A stretch of DNA of 5,388 nucleotides from Thermoprotei archaeon (GTDB taxonomy: Archaea; Thermoproteota; Methanomethylicia; Nezhaarchaeales; WYZ-LMO8), in NCBI GenBank assembly GCA_003650865.1, contig QMSN01000080.1:1-5388 (forward strand). The letters run 5' to 3'. The notes under the pieces are model-generated. The model was not told the origin of the DNA. It saw only the letters and a list, made by a program, of their open reading frames with translations, and ran no database searches. Shown here piece by piece: positions 1 to 5,379 of this stretch. The translations under genes were made by a program, and so were the position numbers. Position 1 is the stretch's first letter. Each line of letters starts with the position of its first letter.

Positions 1-225
1 ATATCCACAGATCCACTCATAGATCGAGGAGGAGCCATCGACCTCATAGTCCCAGAGAAGCCGATATCAAAGAACACGGTTGGACAGGTTTGCAGCGGCG
101 TCCTAGTGGAAGTCGAGAAGGTCGACGTATTCGAGCTCATGAAGCAGTACCCAGAGGCGTTTAAGAGAATGTTGCACCCAGATGTAGGAGTATGCCATGA
201 AACTTGGGCAAAGGAGGTGGCATAA
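1..225 (+). CDS. Molybdopterin oxidoreductase catalytic subunit, C-terminal end (partial)
   Basis: Only the last 74 codons are present; the gene begins before the window and stops at TAA 223-225. The visible stretch matches the end of the molydop-binding domain (domain IV, a beta-barrel) of DMSO-reductase-family enzymes: an STDPL segment, then DRGGAIDLIVP, then a SGVLVEVEKV strand about 20 residues later. In this family the domain helps bind the pyranopterin guanine dinucleotides of the Mo or W cofactor. The gene abuts the Fe-S subunit with no gap, and the ribosome binding site of that gene lies inside its last codons, so the two are almost certainly co-transcribed and form one complex. The substrate cannot be read from this fragment. 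The partner subunit suggests a transhydroxylase-like or related oxidoreductase. Confidence is high for the family and low for the reaction. Confidence 0.85.
   Translation: MSTDPLIDRGGAIDLIVPEKPISKNTVGQVCSGVLVEVEKVDVFELMKQYPEAFKRMLHPDVGVCHETWAKEVA
212..219 (+). promoter_or_regulatory. Shine-Dalgarno of the Fe-S subunit gene
   Basis: AGGAGGTG, an 8-base match to the archaeal 16S anti-Shine-Dalgarno complement, lies 6 nt before ATG 226. It sits within the last codons of the upstream catalytic-subunit gene, which supports translational coupling and fixes the Fe-S subunit start at 226. Confidence 0.85.
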
Positions 226-1104
226 ATGGGTAAGGTATTCGTTATAGATATAGCTAAGTGCCATGGATGCTATGACTGCCAAATAGCGTGCAAAGACGAG
301 CACGTCGACAACGACTGGAGCCCCTATGCAAAACCACAACCCGATACAGGGCACTTCTGGCTTAAGCTATGCGAGTTTGAGAGAGGGACAACGCCTAAGG
401 TCAAAGTAACTTATATACCTCGTATTTGCATGCACTGTGACAATGCGCCATGCATAGCTGCTTGCCCCGTTGGTGCGATAGTGAAGAGGCCTGACGGCTT
501 GGTCCTAATAGACCCAGAGAAGTGTAATGGGTGTAGGAAGTGTATCCCTGCATGCCCGTATGGAGCCATATACTTCAACGACAAGCTGAACATAGCTCAG
601 AAGTGCACGGGCTGTGCACACCTAGTGGACGGCAAGGACCCGCACGTCAAGACCCCTAGGTGCGTAGAGGTGTGTCCATTCGACGCCATAAAGTTCGGGG
701 AGGAAGAGGAGCTTAAGGATCTAATAGCGAAGGCTGAAACTCTAAATCCAGAGTTTGAGAGCAAGAGGCCGTTTGCTGTAAGCACATCCGAGAACAAGTA
801 TAAGCCTAGGGTCTACTACCTCAATCTGCCTAGGCCCTTCATAGCTGGAGCAGTCTACGACCCAGACATCGATGAGTGCATTGAGGGAGCAAAGGTAACG
901 GCTGTAGACACTGAGACTGGGAAGACCTATGAAGCAGTAACCGACGAGTTCGGGGACTTCTGGCTCAAAGACTTGGAGTGGAACCACACGTACACGATCA
1001 AGATAGAGAAGGAAGGCTACTCGCCTTGGACGCTGAACGGAGTGAAGACTGACAAAGACGTAAACCTAGGCGACATAGCGCTACTCAGAAAGGGCAAGAC
1101 CTAA
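226..1104 (+). CDS. Four-cluster Fe-S subunit of a molybdopterin oxidoreductase, transhydroxylase-like, with C-terminal beta domain
   Basis: This 292-aa protein is the electron-transfer partner of the upstream molybdoenzyme. Sixteen cysteines form four ferredoxin-type motifs: C12/15/18/22, C68/71/76/80, C100/103/106/110 and C127/130/146/150, as in DmsB/NrfC-type subunits. Residues about 204-288, after a KPRVYYLNLPRPF linker, form a Cna-B/transthyretin-like beta domain: an EGAKV strand, a T-x-EFGDFWLKDL turn, an IKIEKEGY strand and a closing VNLGDIAL. From memory, the small subunit of pyrogallol-phloroglucinol transhydroxylase has this same Fe-S plus beta-barrel layout and similar linker and GHxW...FERGT-type segments, but only three clusters. 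There is no signal peptide or twin-arginine motif here; if exported, it would travel with the catalytic subunit. No membrane-anchor gene follows, so a soluble heterodimer is likely. The start is set by the strong ribosome binding site. Family confidence is good; the substrate is unknown. Confidence 0.9.
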   Translation: MGKVFVIDIAKCHGCYDCQIACKDEHVDNDWSPYAKPQPDTGHFWLKLCEFERGTTPKVKVTYIPRICMHCDNAPCIAACPVGAIVKRPDGLVLIDPEKCNGCRKCIPACPYGAIYFNDKLNIAQKCTGCAHLVDGKDPHVKTPRCVEVCPFDAIKFGEEEELKDLIAKAETLNPEFESKRPFAVSTSENKYKPRVYYLNLPRPFIAGAVYDPDIDECIEGAKVTAVDTETGKTYEAVTDEFGDFWLKDLEWNHTYTIKIEKEGYSPWTLNGVKTDKDVNLGDIALLRKGKT

Positions 1105-1112
1105 ACAATAAC

Positions 1113-1149
1113 TCTTCTTTAAACTCCTACCTTTATTACCTCCTTTTAT
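1113..1149 (+). terminator. Pyrimidine-rich terminator-like tract after the Fe-S subunit gene
   Basis: Starting 8 nt after the stop codon, the plus strand is almost all C and T with short T runs (TTCTTT, CTTTATT, CCTTTTATC). Archaeal termination commonly uses T-rich tracts without a hairpin, so this is a reasonable place for the molybdoenzyme transcript to end. The T runs are only three or four bases long, so the call is tentative. Confidence 0.35.
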
Positions 1150-1151
1150 CG

Positions 1152-1231
1152 GCCTCGAGGCTCTTCGCTACGACTTACTATGAAGAAACGCTTAACCTTC
1201 TCTAAAGCTTTACAGCCCTAGACATCGATGT
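1152..1231. repeat. Cluster of three perfect 10-bp palindromes in the convergent spacer
   Basis: GCCTCGAGGC (1152-1161), TAAAGCTTTA (1203-1212) and ACATCGATGT (1222-1231) are each perfect 10-bp palindromes with different sequences. None extends further, and none has room for a good hairpin loop. They lie in the 257-bp spacer between the convergent Fe-S subunit and HerA genes, where I see no gene. They could be protein-binding sites or chance. Confidence 0.4.
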
Positions 1232-1298
1232 TTATCGTATTCTCATGACCTCGCCCAACTTAACGTGTGGGTTGAGGAGTGGTGATGGCTTTCTGCTT

Positions 1299-1303
1299 AA
1301 AAA
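1299..1303 (-). terminator. Candidate T-run terminator after the HerA gene
   Basis: On the minus strand a TTTTT run (GTTTTTAAGC) lies about 60 nt past the HerA stop codon. It is the longest T run downstream of the nurA-herA operon inside the spacer. No stable hairpin precedes it. The call rests only on the run and its position. Confidence 0.25.
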
Positions 1304-1361
1304 CTCTCCTTGAGCACCCTAGACCTTCAGCCCTCAACATTTCTAACCATTTAACTCCTTC

Positions 1362-3188
1362 TCAGCTCTCCACGCTTAGCTTTACTAAGTTGTCGACGAG
1401 TATCTTCTCGTTGTCCGGAGCCTTGATGAAGACTGGGACACCCCTAATGCGCGTCGCCTTGTAGGATATGAGGAGCCACTCGCCTACGTCGAGTAGAGCT
1501 GTCTTATCTAGGATTTCTGGGCTTACACCAGCTGCCTCAGCTATTACGTGGCGGTCGTAGCTCCTCGGTAGTGTCCCAGCGAAGTAGCTGTGGATCTGCT
1601 GGACAGCGTTGACGTTTAAGTGAGCAACTCTCTGCGTGCTTATCCAACAGTGAAGCCTGTACTTCCTGCCCTGCCTCAACAGCTGCTCTACAGCTACATT
1701 CGACTGAGATGTGTAGTCATCGGCTCTCTGCCTATCCGGGATAAACTCCTGGGCTTCATCTAGGACCACGAGGACCCTCGGTCCTTTGATCTGCCTCTTC
1801 CTGGCCTCTAAGAGGGACTTTATGAAGCGCTCGGTGAAAACCCTCGCATTGTAGGGGTCGGGGATGTAGAGGACTGTCAGCTTGGGGGATCTTTCAGGGG
1901 ACACCATGGCCTTGGCGAGGTCCTCCGGTAGAACTCCTCCACCCTCAGCAGGAGCCTCCACCTCCTCCAGCCTCTCAAGGGTTTCAAGTATAGCTTCAGC
2001 TGCTGACTCAAACTTTGTCTTAACGCCCCTCTTGCCCGTCGACTGCTCTCTTGGGACTTCAGACTCGATGATCGATTTGACCTCGTCTATTAGGCTGGGC
2101 ACATGCCTGGCAAGCTTCAGCAGGGGCTCTTCAAGTGGCAGGTTCTTCTCTCTGCGGAGCTGAATAATCCTCTGGTAAACCCTTCTACCCTTCTCTGCAT
2201 TGGCTGGGTTATCGTCTCTAGCCAGTGTCTCGAAGCGCTCCAGAATCATCTTGAGGGTTAGGGGTATAGGGGTTACGAGGTCTATGAGCTTGACCTTGTC
2301 GTTGTCGAATAGCTTTTCAATCCACTCCTCTAGGAGGCTGTAGCCCCCATGGGGCTCTAACGCCTCTACCAGTGTCTCTGGAACTGCTTGTGAGGCTAGC
2401 AGGGCTTCGACGCCGTTCGGCATGGACTTGAAGTCCTCAATTGAGTAAAACACACCTTCTCTAGCGACGAGGTCTAGGAGCGAGATCACGTACTCCCCAG
2501 CTACGTCCACGATCACCACTCTGGTGTCCTCGAGGCTGTTCATGATCTTCCTGACGATTAGAGATGTGAGGTTCGACTTCCCAGTCCCCGTGAAGCCGAA
2601 CGTCCCGCCGTGGTACTTAATGAGCCTCTCGAGGTCCACTTTAAGCTCTAAGTCGAAGCCGAGAAGCCTTCCCAGCTCTACACCTCTATCTACGTTGATG
2701 AACTTGTCGACAGCCTTGTTCGAGAGCAAGTAGACCCTAGCCCCTACGAGGGGTACGAAGGTCTCATCTCTCTCGAAGAGAGGTTCTTGACTTGAGAGCT
2801 TCATCACGTAGCCCGTGTAGACTGAGAGTATGTCTATCCAGGCATCCTCAGTCTTCCCCCACATCGAGTATATCTGGTCGAGGAAGTCTAGGCGAAGGGC
2901 CTTGGGCATTGACACGTCCATTGAAAGCTGCTGGTAATGGATAGGGCTTGCGCTCACGACTTCGTAGATCAAGTACACGTCGCCTCCAGCTGAAGGCCTC
3001 TCAACAGCTATGAAGCACGGCCTCCTAAGCCTATCTAGTACTTCGAGGTTGAAGGCTGCTTCAACCATGCCTATAATGCTCGTCAGGACTATCCTCCCCT
3101 CCTCGTACGTCGAGGTCTTAATCCTAGACTCCCTCAACCTCGCATCGAACTTTCCATCTAGATCTTCTAGGTAGCTGCTCCACGACAA
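1362..3188 (-). CDS. herA: HerA-like DNA translocase/helicase ATPase (FtsK-HerA superfamily)
   Basis: This 608-aa ATPase would form a hexamer that pumps double-stranded DNA into its NurA partner. Residues about 25-160 are beta-rich and sit where the HAS-barrel of HerA lies. Walker A is GFTGTGKS (198-205, K204). A DVAGEY segment (228-233) matches the DYHGEY of classical HerA. Walker B is VLVVLDEAQEF (472-482, D477/E478), followed by LLRQGRKYRLHCWISTQR (503-520), which holds the arginine-finger and sensor region, and ALLDVGEWLLIS (564-575), as in HerA (SLDVGEAIII). The gap between Walker A and B is about 270 residues, longer than the roughly 200 I recall for Sulfolobus HerA, and includes an acidic stretch near 394-412. 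The start is TTG 3188, 3 nt after the nurA stop, with GGTG 6 nt upstream (3195-3198). TTG at codon 18 is a weaker alternative. It is co-transcribed with nurA. Housekeeping versus accessory HerA cannot be decided from the sequence alone. Confidence 0.88.
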   Translation of the reverse strand: MSWSSYLEDLDGKFDARLRESRIKTSTYEEGRIVLTSIIGMVEAAFNLEVLDRLRRPCFIAVERPSAGGDVYLIYEVVSASPIHYQQLSMDVSMPKALRLDFLDQIYSMWGKTEDAWIDILSVYTGYVMKLSSQEPLFERDETFVPLVGARVYLLSNKAVDKFINVDRGVELGRLLGFDLELKVDLERLIKYHGGTFGFTGTGKSNLTSLIVRKIMNSLEDTRVVIVDVAGEYVISLLDLVAREGVFYSIEDFKSMPNGVEALLASQAVPETLVEALEPHGGYSLLEEWIEKLFDNDKVKLIDLVTPIPLTLKMILERFETLARDDNPANAEKGRRVYQRIIQLRREKNLPLEEPLLKLARHVPSLIDEVKSIIESEVPREQSTGKRGVKTKFESAAEAILETLERLEEVEAPAEGGGVLPEDLAKAMVSPERSPKLTVLYIPDPYNARVFTERFIKSLLEARKRQIKGPRVLVVLDEAQEFIPDRQRADDYTSQSNVAVEQLLRQGRKYRLHCWISTQRVAHLNVNAVQQIHSYFAGTLPRSYDRHVIAEAAGVSPEILDKTALLDVGEWLLISYKATRIRGVPVFIKAPDNEKILVDNLVKLSVES

Positions 3189-3191
3189 CTC

Positions 3192-5030
3192 CTACACCCC
3201 ACCAACCCTCTCCCTCATGTGTTCAGCCTCACTCCTCAAGTCTCTAAACCGCCTAGCCGCGAAGAAGGCCTTGTACTTCCTCGCGACAGCCACCAAGTCT
3301 AGGTCTGCAACGCCTCTAAGCATGCTCTTAGCCTGCCTCGACAAGGCCTTGACGTACTTATCCGCTAAGAGGAGGAGCTGGTTGTACCCAAGCCCCTCTA
3401 TGACGGCTGGGTTGTCCGATCGGCTTAGAAAGGCTAGAGCCAAGTCGCCTATTAGGCTTCGCTCTTCAGACTCTGTAAACGCCCTCACCTCCCAAGGCTT
3501 AGCGTTACGCCCTCCCTCCAAGCACACTATCGACACCACGTGGCCTCCATCGAACTCCGGGTAGAAGGGCCTATCGTACACGAACACCGGGCTTCTAACA
3601 GAGCTGTCGTGGGGTGAGCTTCGAAGCTGGAAGTAGCCCTTCACGATTAGCTGCTCGTGAAAGACGACCTTGCGAGCAGCTATAGCCTCTACCCCAGGCA
3701 GCCCTAGGTCGACGTGGGGGCGCATGGTTGAGTAGCAGTAGTCGTACTCTATGGTCCTCCACGGGGTTGGTAGCTCACTGCACCTCGAGGCGCTAAGTAT
3801 CGTGAGGAAAGCCCTGTCACTCCTAAGTGGAGCTGTCCTCCTAAAGTCCCCTCTTCTTTTCAGCTCGAGGATCGGCATGGCTGATCGGAGGAAGTCTGTT
3901 GCGTTCGTGTCCTTCGCTATCCCGAGAACCAGCTTCCTCCTCCTACGGGCCTCTACGAGAAGCTTGATGAGCGAGATTGCCGTCATGGCGTTTAAGTCAA
4001 GCGTGGTAAGCCATCTCTCGTGTATGAGGAGGGGGTGCTCCTCATCCTGCTCGAAGAGGTGGTTGAACAACACTTCCAGCGCGTAGGAGACTCTCCTCCA
4101 GTAGTCCATGACTTCGCTCTTAACTGAGAGGCGGTCGCCCTCCTCAAGGAGCTTGTGGCCGTGCTCCTTGTCGATCTTCCTGAGCATCTTGATGAAGGAG
4201 GAGGCTGCATCTTTAGAAACCCTCAATTTGCTCTTAACGTCGGAAGGGGTTAGCCCCTCTTCACCTCTCCTCTTGGCCTCTATGAGCAGCTTGATTAGCG
4301 CGTAGGCTCCGTGAACACTCCTTGCAGGCACGGTGAGACTGCCATCTCCAAGGCGTAGGGCCAACCTCAAGTCGAGGAGGCTTAAGTTGCCGTACGGCGT
4401 AGCTATCTCCTCTAGGGCTGAAGAGCCCTTCATGATTAGGCGCCTAAGATCCCTACTTGAGGGCCCATAAGTCCCCGAGATAAGCCTATCGAGCAGGACT
4501 ACTTTGACGTCGTCGTTTGCCAAGGCCTTGAGGGCTATGTGGAGCTCCGCCAACGTCATCAAGGAGTTTGGGATGCTCTCTATGGAACGCTTAAACTCGA
4601 AGTCGCTGAAGGCGTAGAGAGCTCTTGGATTAACCTCAACCACGTCCTCCATCCAGAGGGGGATGCAGGAAGACACCGTTAAGGCTTCATCTCTCTCAGC
4701 AGTTGAAGCGTGAATCTCAATTTCACTTGAAACCTCAAAGCTACAGGAGTAAGCTGCGGCACAAACGTAGAAGAGGAGCATCTCAAGCCTCTCTTCAGTA
4801 GACTGCGAGCCGTCAATGCCCACAGCCTTAAACGAACCCTCACTGAAGAACTCAGCTGCTGGTGGAGAGCTTACAAGAGGCCTAAAGTAGAGAGGTATAA
4901 ACGAGCACTCACGTAGAGCACTAATCCTCCTCTCCATGAGCTCCACAAGCTTACTCGTAGAGCTCCTAAGACGCTTAGCATCACGCGAAAAGCTCAGAGC
5001 AACCCCCTCAACTAGAATACTGCATATCAA
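3192..5030 (-). CDS. nurA: NurA-like nuclease with inserted winged-helix domain
   Basis: This 612-aa protein is the likely nuclease partner of the HerA ATPase encoded next. RNase H-like NurA motifs are visible: motif I AVGIDGSQ (69-76, D73), E162 in a following helix, motif II VVLLDRLISG (177-186, D181), motif III LVLGIAKDT (367-375, K373), a strand KGYFQLR (464-470) and a C-terminal GYNQLLLLADKYV (548-560). It is far longer than the 330-450 aa usual for NurA. Between motifs II and III lies a winged helix-turn-helix, about 240-310: helix ALIKLLIEAKRRG, recognition part LTPSDVKSKLRVSKDAA, wing HKLLEEGDRLSV. The start is TTG 5030, directly after an in-frame TAG (5031-5033), with no good ribosome binding site. 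GTG at codon 29 or ATG at codon 32 remain possible, and both keep D73. Family assignment rests on motif order and the herA neighbour; overall identity to classical NurA looks low. Confidence 0.78.
   Translation of the reverse strand: MICSILVEGVALSFSRDAKRLRSSTSKLVELMERRISALRECSFIPLYFRPLVSSPPAAEFFSEGSFKAVGIDGSQSTEERLEMLLFYVCAAAYSCSFEVSSEIEIHASTAERDEALTVSSCIPLWMEDVVEVNPRALYAFSDFEFKRSIESIPNSLMTLAELHIALKALANDDVKVVLLDRLISGTYGPSSRDLRRLIMKGSSALEEIATPYGNLSLLDLRLALRLGDGSLTVPARSVHGAYALIKLLIEAKRRGEEGLTPSDVKSKLRVSKDAASSFIKMLRKIDKEHGHKLLEEGDRLSVKSEVMDYWRRVSYALEVLFNHLFEQDEEHPLLIHERWLTTLDLNAMTAISLIKLLVEARRRRKLVLGIAKDTNATDFLRSAMPILELKRRGDFRRTAPLRSDRAFLTILSASRCSELPTPWRTIEYDYCYSTMRPHVDLGLPGVEAIAARKVVFHEQLIVKGYFQLRSSPHDSSVRSPVFVYDRPFYPEFDGGHVVSIVCLEGGRNAKPWEVRAFTESEERSLIGDLALAFLSRSDNPAVIEGLGYNQLLLLADKYVKALSRQAKSMLRGVADLDLVAVARKYKAFFAARRFRDLRSEAEHMRERVGGV
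3195..3198 (-). promoter_or_regulatory. Ribosome binding site deciding the HerA TTG start
   Basis: On the minus strand GGTG ends 6 nt before TTG 3188, inside the last codons of nurA; an AGGAG (3189-3193) touches the start codon and is too close to act. This supports the TTG as a coupled start in the nurA-herA operon. Confidence 0.5.
3948..4300 (-). repeat. 26-bp near-perfect in-frame direct repeat inside nurA, bracketing the winged-helix insert
   Basis: Copies at 4275-4300 and 3948-3973 match at 23 of 26 bases (plus-strand key: GGCCTCTA-GAG-AGCTTGAT-AGCG, with the three gaps variable). Start-to-start distance is 327 bp, exactly 109 codons. They encode ALIKLLIEA (residues 244-252) and SLIKLLVEA (353-361), each followed by a basic run (KRR, RRRR). 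The second copy is the helix just before nuclease motif III; the first is helix 1 of the inserted winged-helix domain. Confidence 0.7.
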
Positions 5031-5065
5031 CTATTTATTCAATTCACGAATTCGCTACATGTTAG

Positions 5066-5121
5066 GTAAACTCACGTGGTCACTAGGTCTTCTTTACAGT
5101 AGACTTATATAGTAAACTCAC
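5066..5121 (+). repeat. Pair of 10-bp direct repeats in the divergent intergenic region
   Basis: GTAAACTCAC occurs at 5066-5075 and 5112-5121, start-to-start 46 bp. The second copy begins immediately after the TATA element, between it and the expected transcription start, where a bound repressor would block RNA polymerase. VapB/VapC complexes usually repress their own promoter, so these are candidate operator sites. The 10-bp length means chance is not excluded. Confidence 0.4.
5104..5111 (+). promoter_or_regulatory. TATA box of vapBC, possibly shared with nurA
   Basis: CTTATATA is a good archaeal TATA element. Transcription would start about 26 bp downstream, near 5131-5137, giving a leader of roughly 10 nt before ATG 5146, or an almost leaderless message from GTG 5137. 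Read on the other strand the same site is ACTATATAAG, so TBP could also bind for the divergent nurA gene, giving a leader of about 50 nt before TTG 5030. A BRE is not clear in either direction. Confidence 0.55.
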
Positions 5122-5145
5122 AAGTATAATGGCTGTGTGGTGCTG

Positions 5146-5379
5146 ATGAGTGAAGTCGTCAGCTTTAAGGTGAGAAGGGAGTTGAAGAGGAAGATGGAGA
5201 TGTATAGAGATAGGGTTAATTGGGCTGATGAGCTTAGGATGTTCGTCGAGAATAGGGTTAGAGAGCTTGAAGCCCTCGACAACTTCCAGCAGGTATTAAG
5301 CGAGTTGGAGAAGGCGTCGTGGAGCACTCCTAAAGGGCTCTCTTGGGAGTTAGTGAGGGAGGATCGTGATAGTAGTTGA
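5146..5379 (+). CDS. vapB: VapB-type ribbon-helix-helix antitoxin
   Basis: This 77-aa antitoxin binds and inhibits the VapC nuclease and probably binds its own promoter. The N-terminus has a ribbon-helix-helix fold: strand VVSFKVR, helix RELKRKMEMYRDRVN, then W-ADELRMFVENRVRELEAL, very like archaeal VapB proteins. The C-terminal tail (WSTPKGLSWELVREDRDSS) has the tryptophans and the REDRDS end typical of the toxin-wrapping segment in this family. I chose ATG 5146 because it gives the standard MSEVVSFKV start and sits about 10 nt from the predicted transcript start. GTG 5137 and GTG 5140 are in frame and would add three or two residues. A GGTG at 5139-5142 is a weak, close ribosome binding site. 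The stop overlaps vapC by 14 nt. The gene is divergent from nurA. Confidence 0.88.
   Translation: MSEVVSFKVRRELKRKMEMYRDRVNWADELRMFVENRVRELEALDNFQQVLSELEKASWSTPKGLSWELVREDRDSS

Noticed and set aside
226..1104. Reading the Fe-S protein as a membrane-anchored DmsB, NrfC or TtrB subunit
   Set aside because: The four clusters fit, but the C-terminal transthyretin-like domain and linker fit the transhydroxylase-type small subunit better, and no membrane-anchor gene follows.
1254..1275. Possible hairpin CAAC...GTTG in the spacer
   Set aside because: Only four base pairs form with an 11-nt loop, and flanking bases mismatch.
1279..1464. Plus-strand reading frame of 61 codons with GAGGAG just upstream of GTG/ATG
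   Set aside because: Its second half lies antisense to the HerA C-terminus, its Ser/Thr/Leu/Pro-rich composition is typical of reverse-strand reading, and no family resemblance is visible.
3992..4210. 72-codon minus-strand frame overlapping nurA
   Set aside because: It is a shifted frame of nurA, rich in Ser, Arg and Thr, with no motif. I considered a frameshift but the nurA frame continues intact through all nuclease motifs.
5031..5041. GAATAAATAG on the minus strand as the nurA TATA box
   Set aside because: It would place transcription start near 5010, inside the gene and past the TTG, and the match to a TATA element is weaker than the 5104-5113 site.
5129..5146. Five-codon upstream frame (ATG GCT GTG TGG TGC TGA) whose stop overlaps ATG 5146 as TGATG
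   Set aside because: It begins before or at the predicted transcript start, so it is probably not in the mRNA, and five codons carry no evidence of function.
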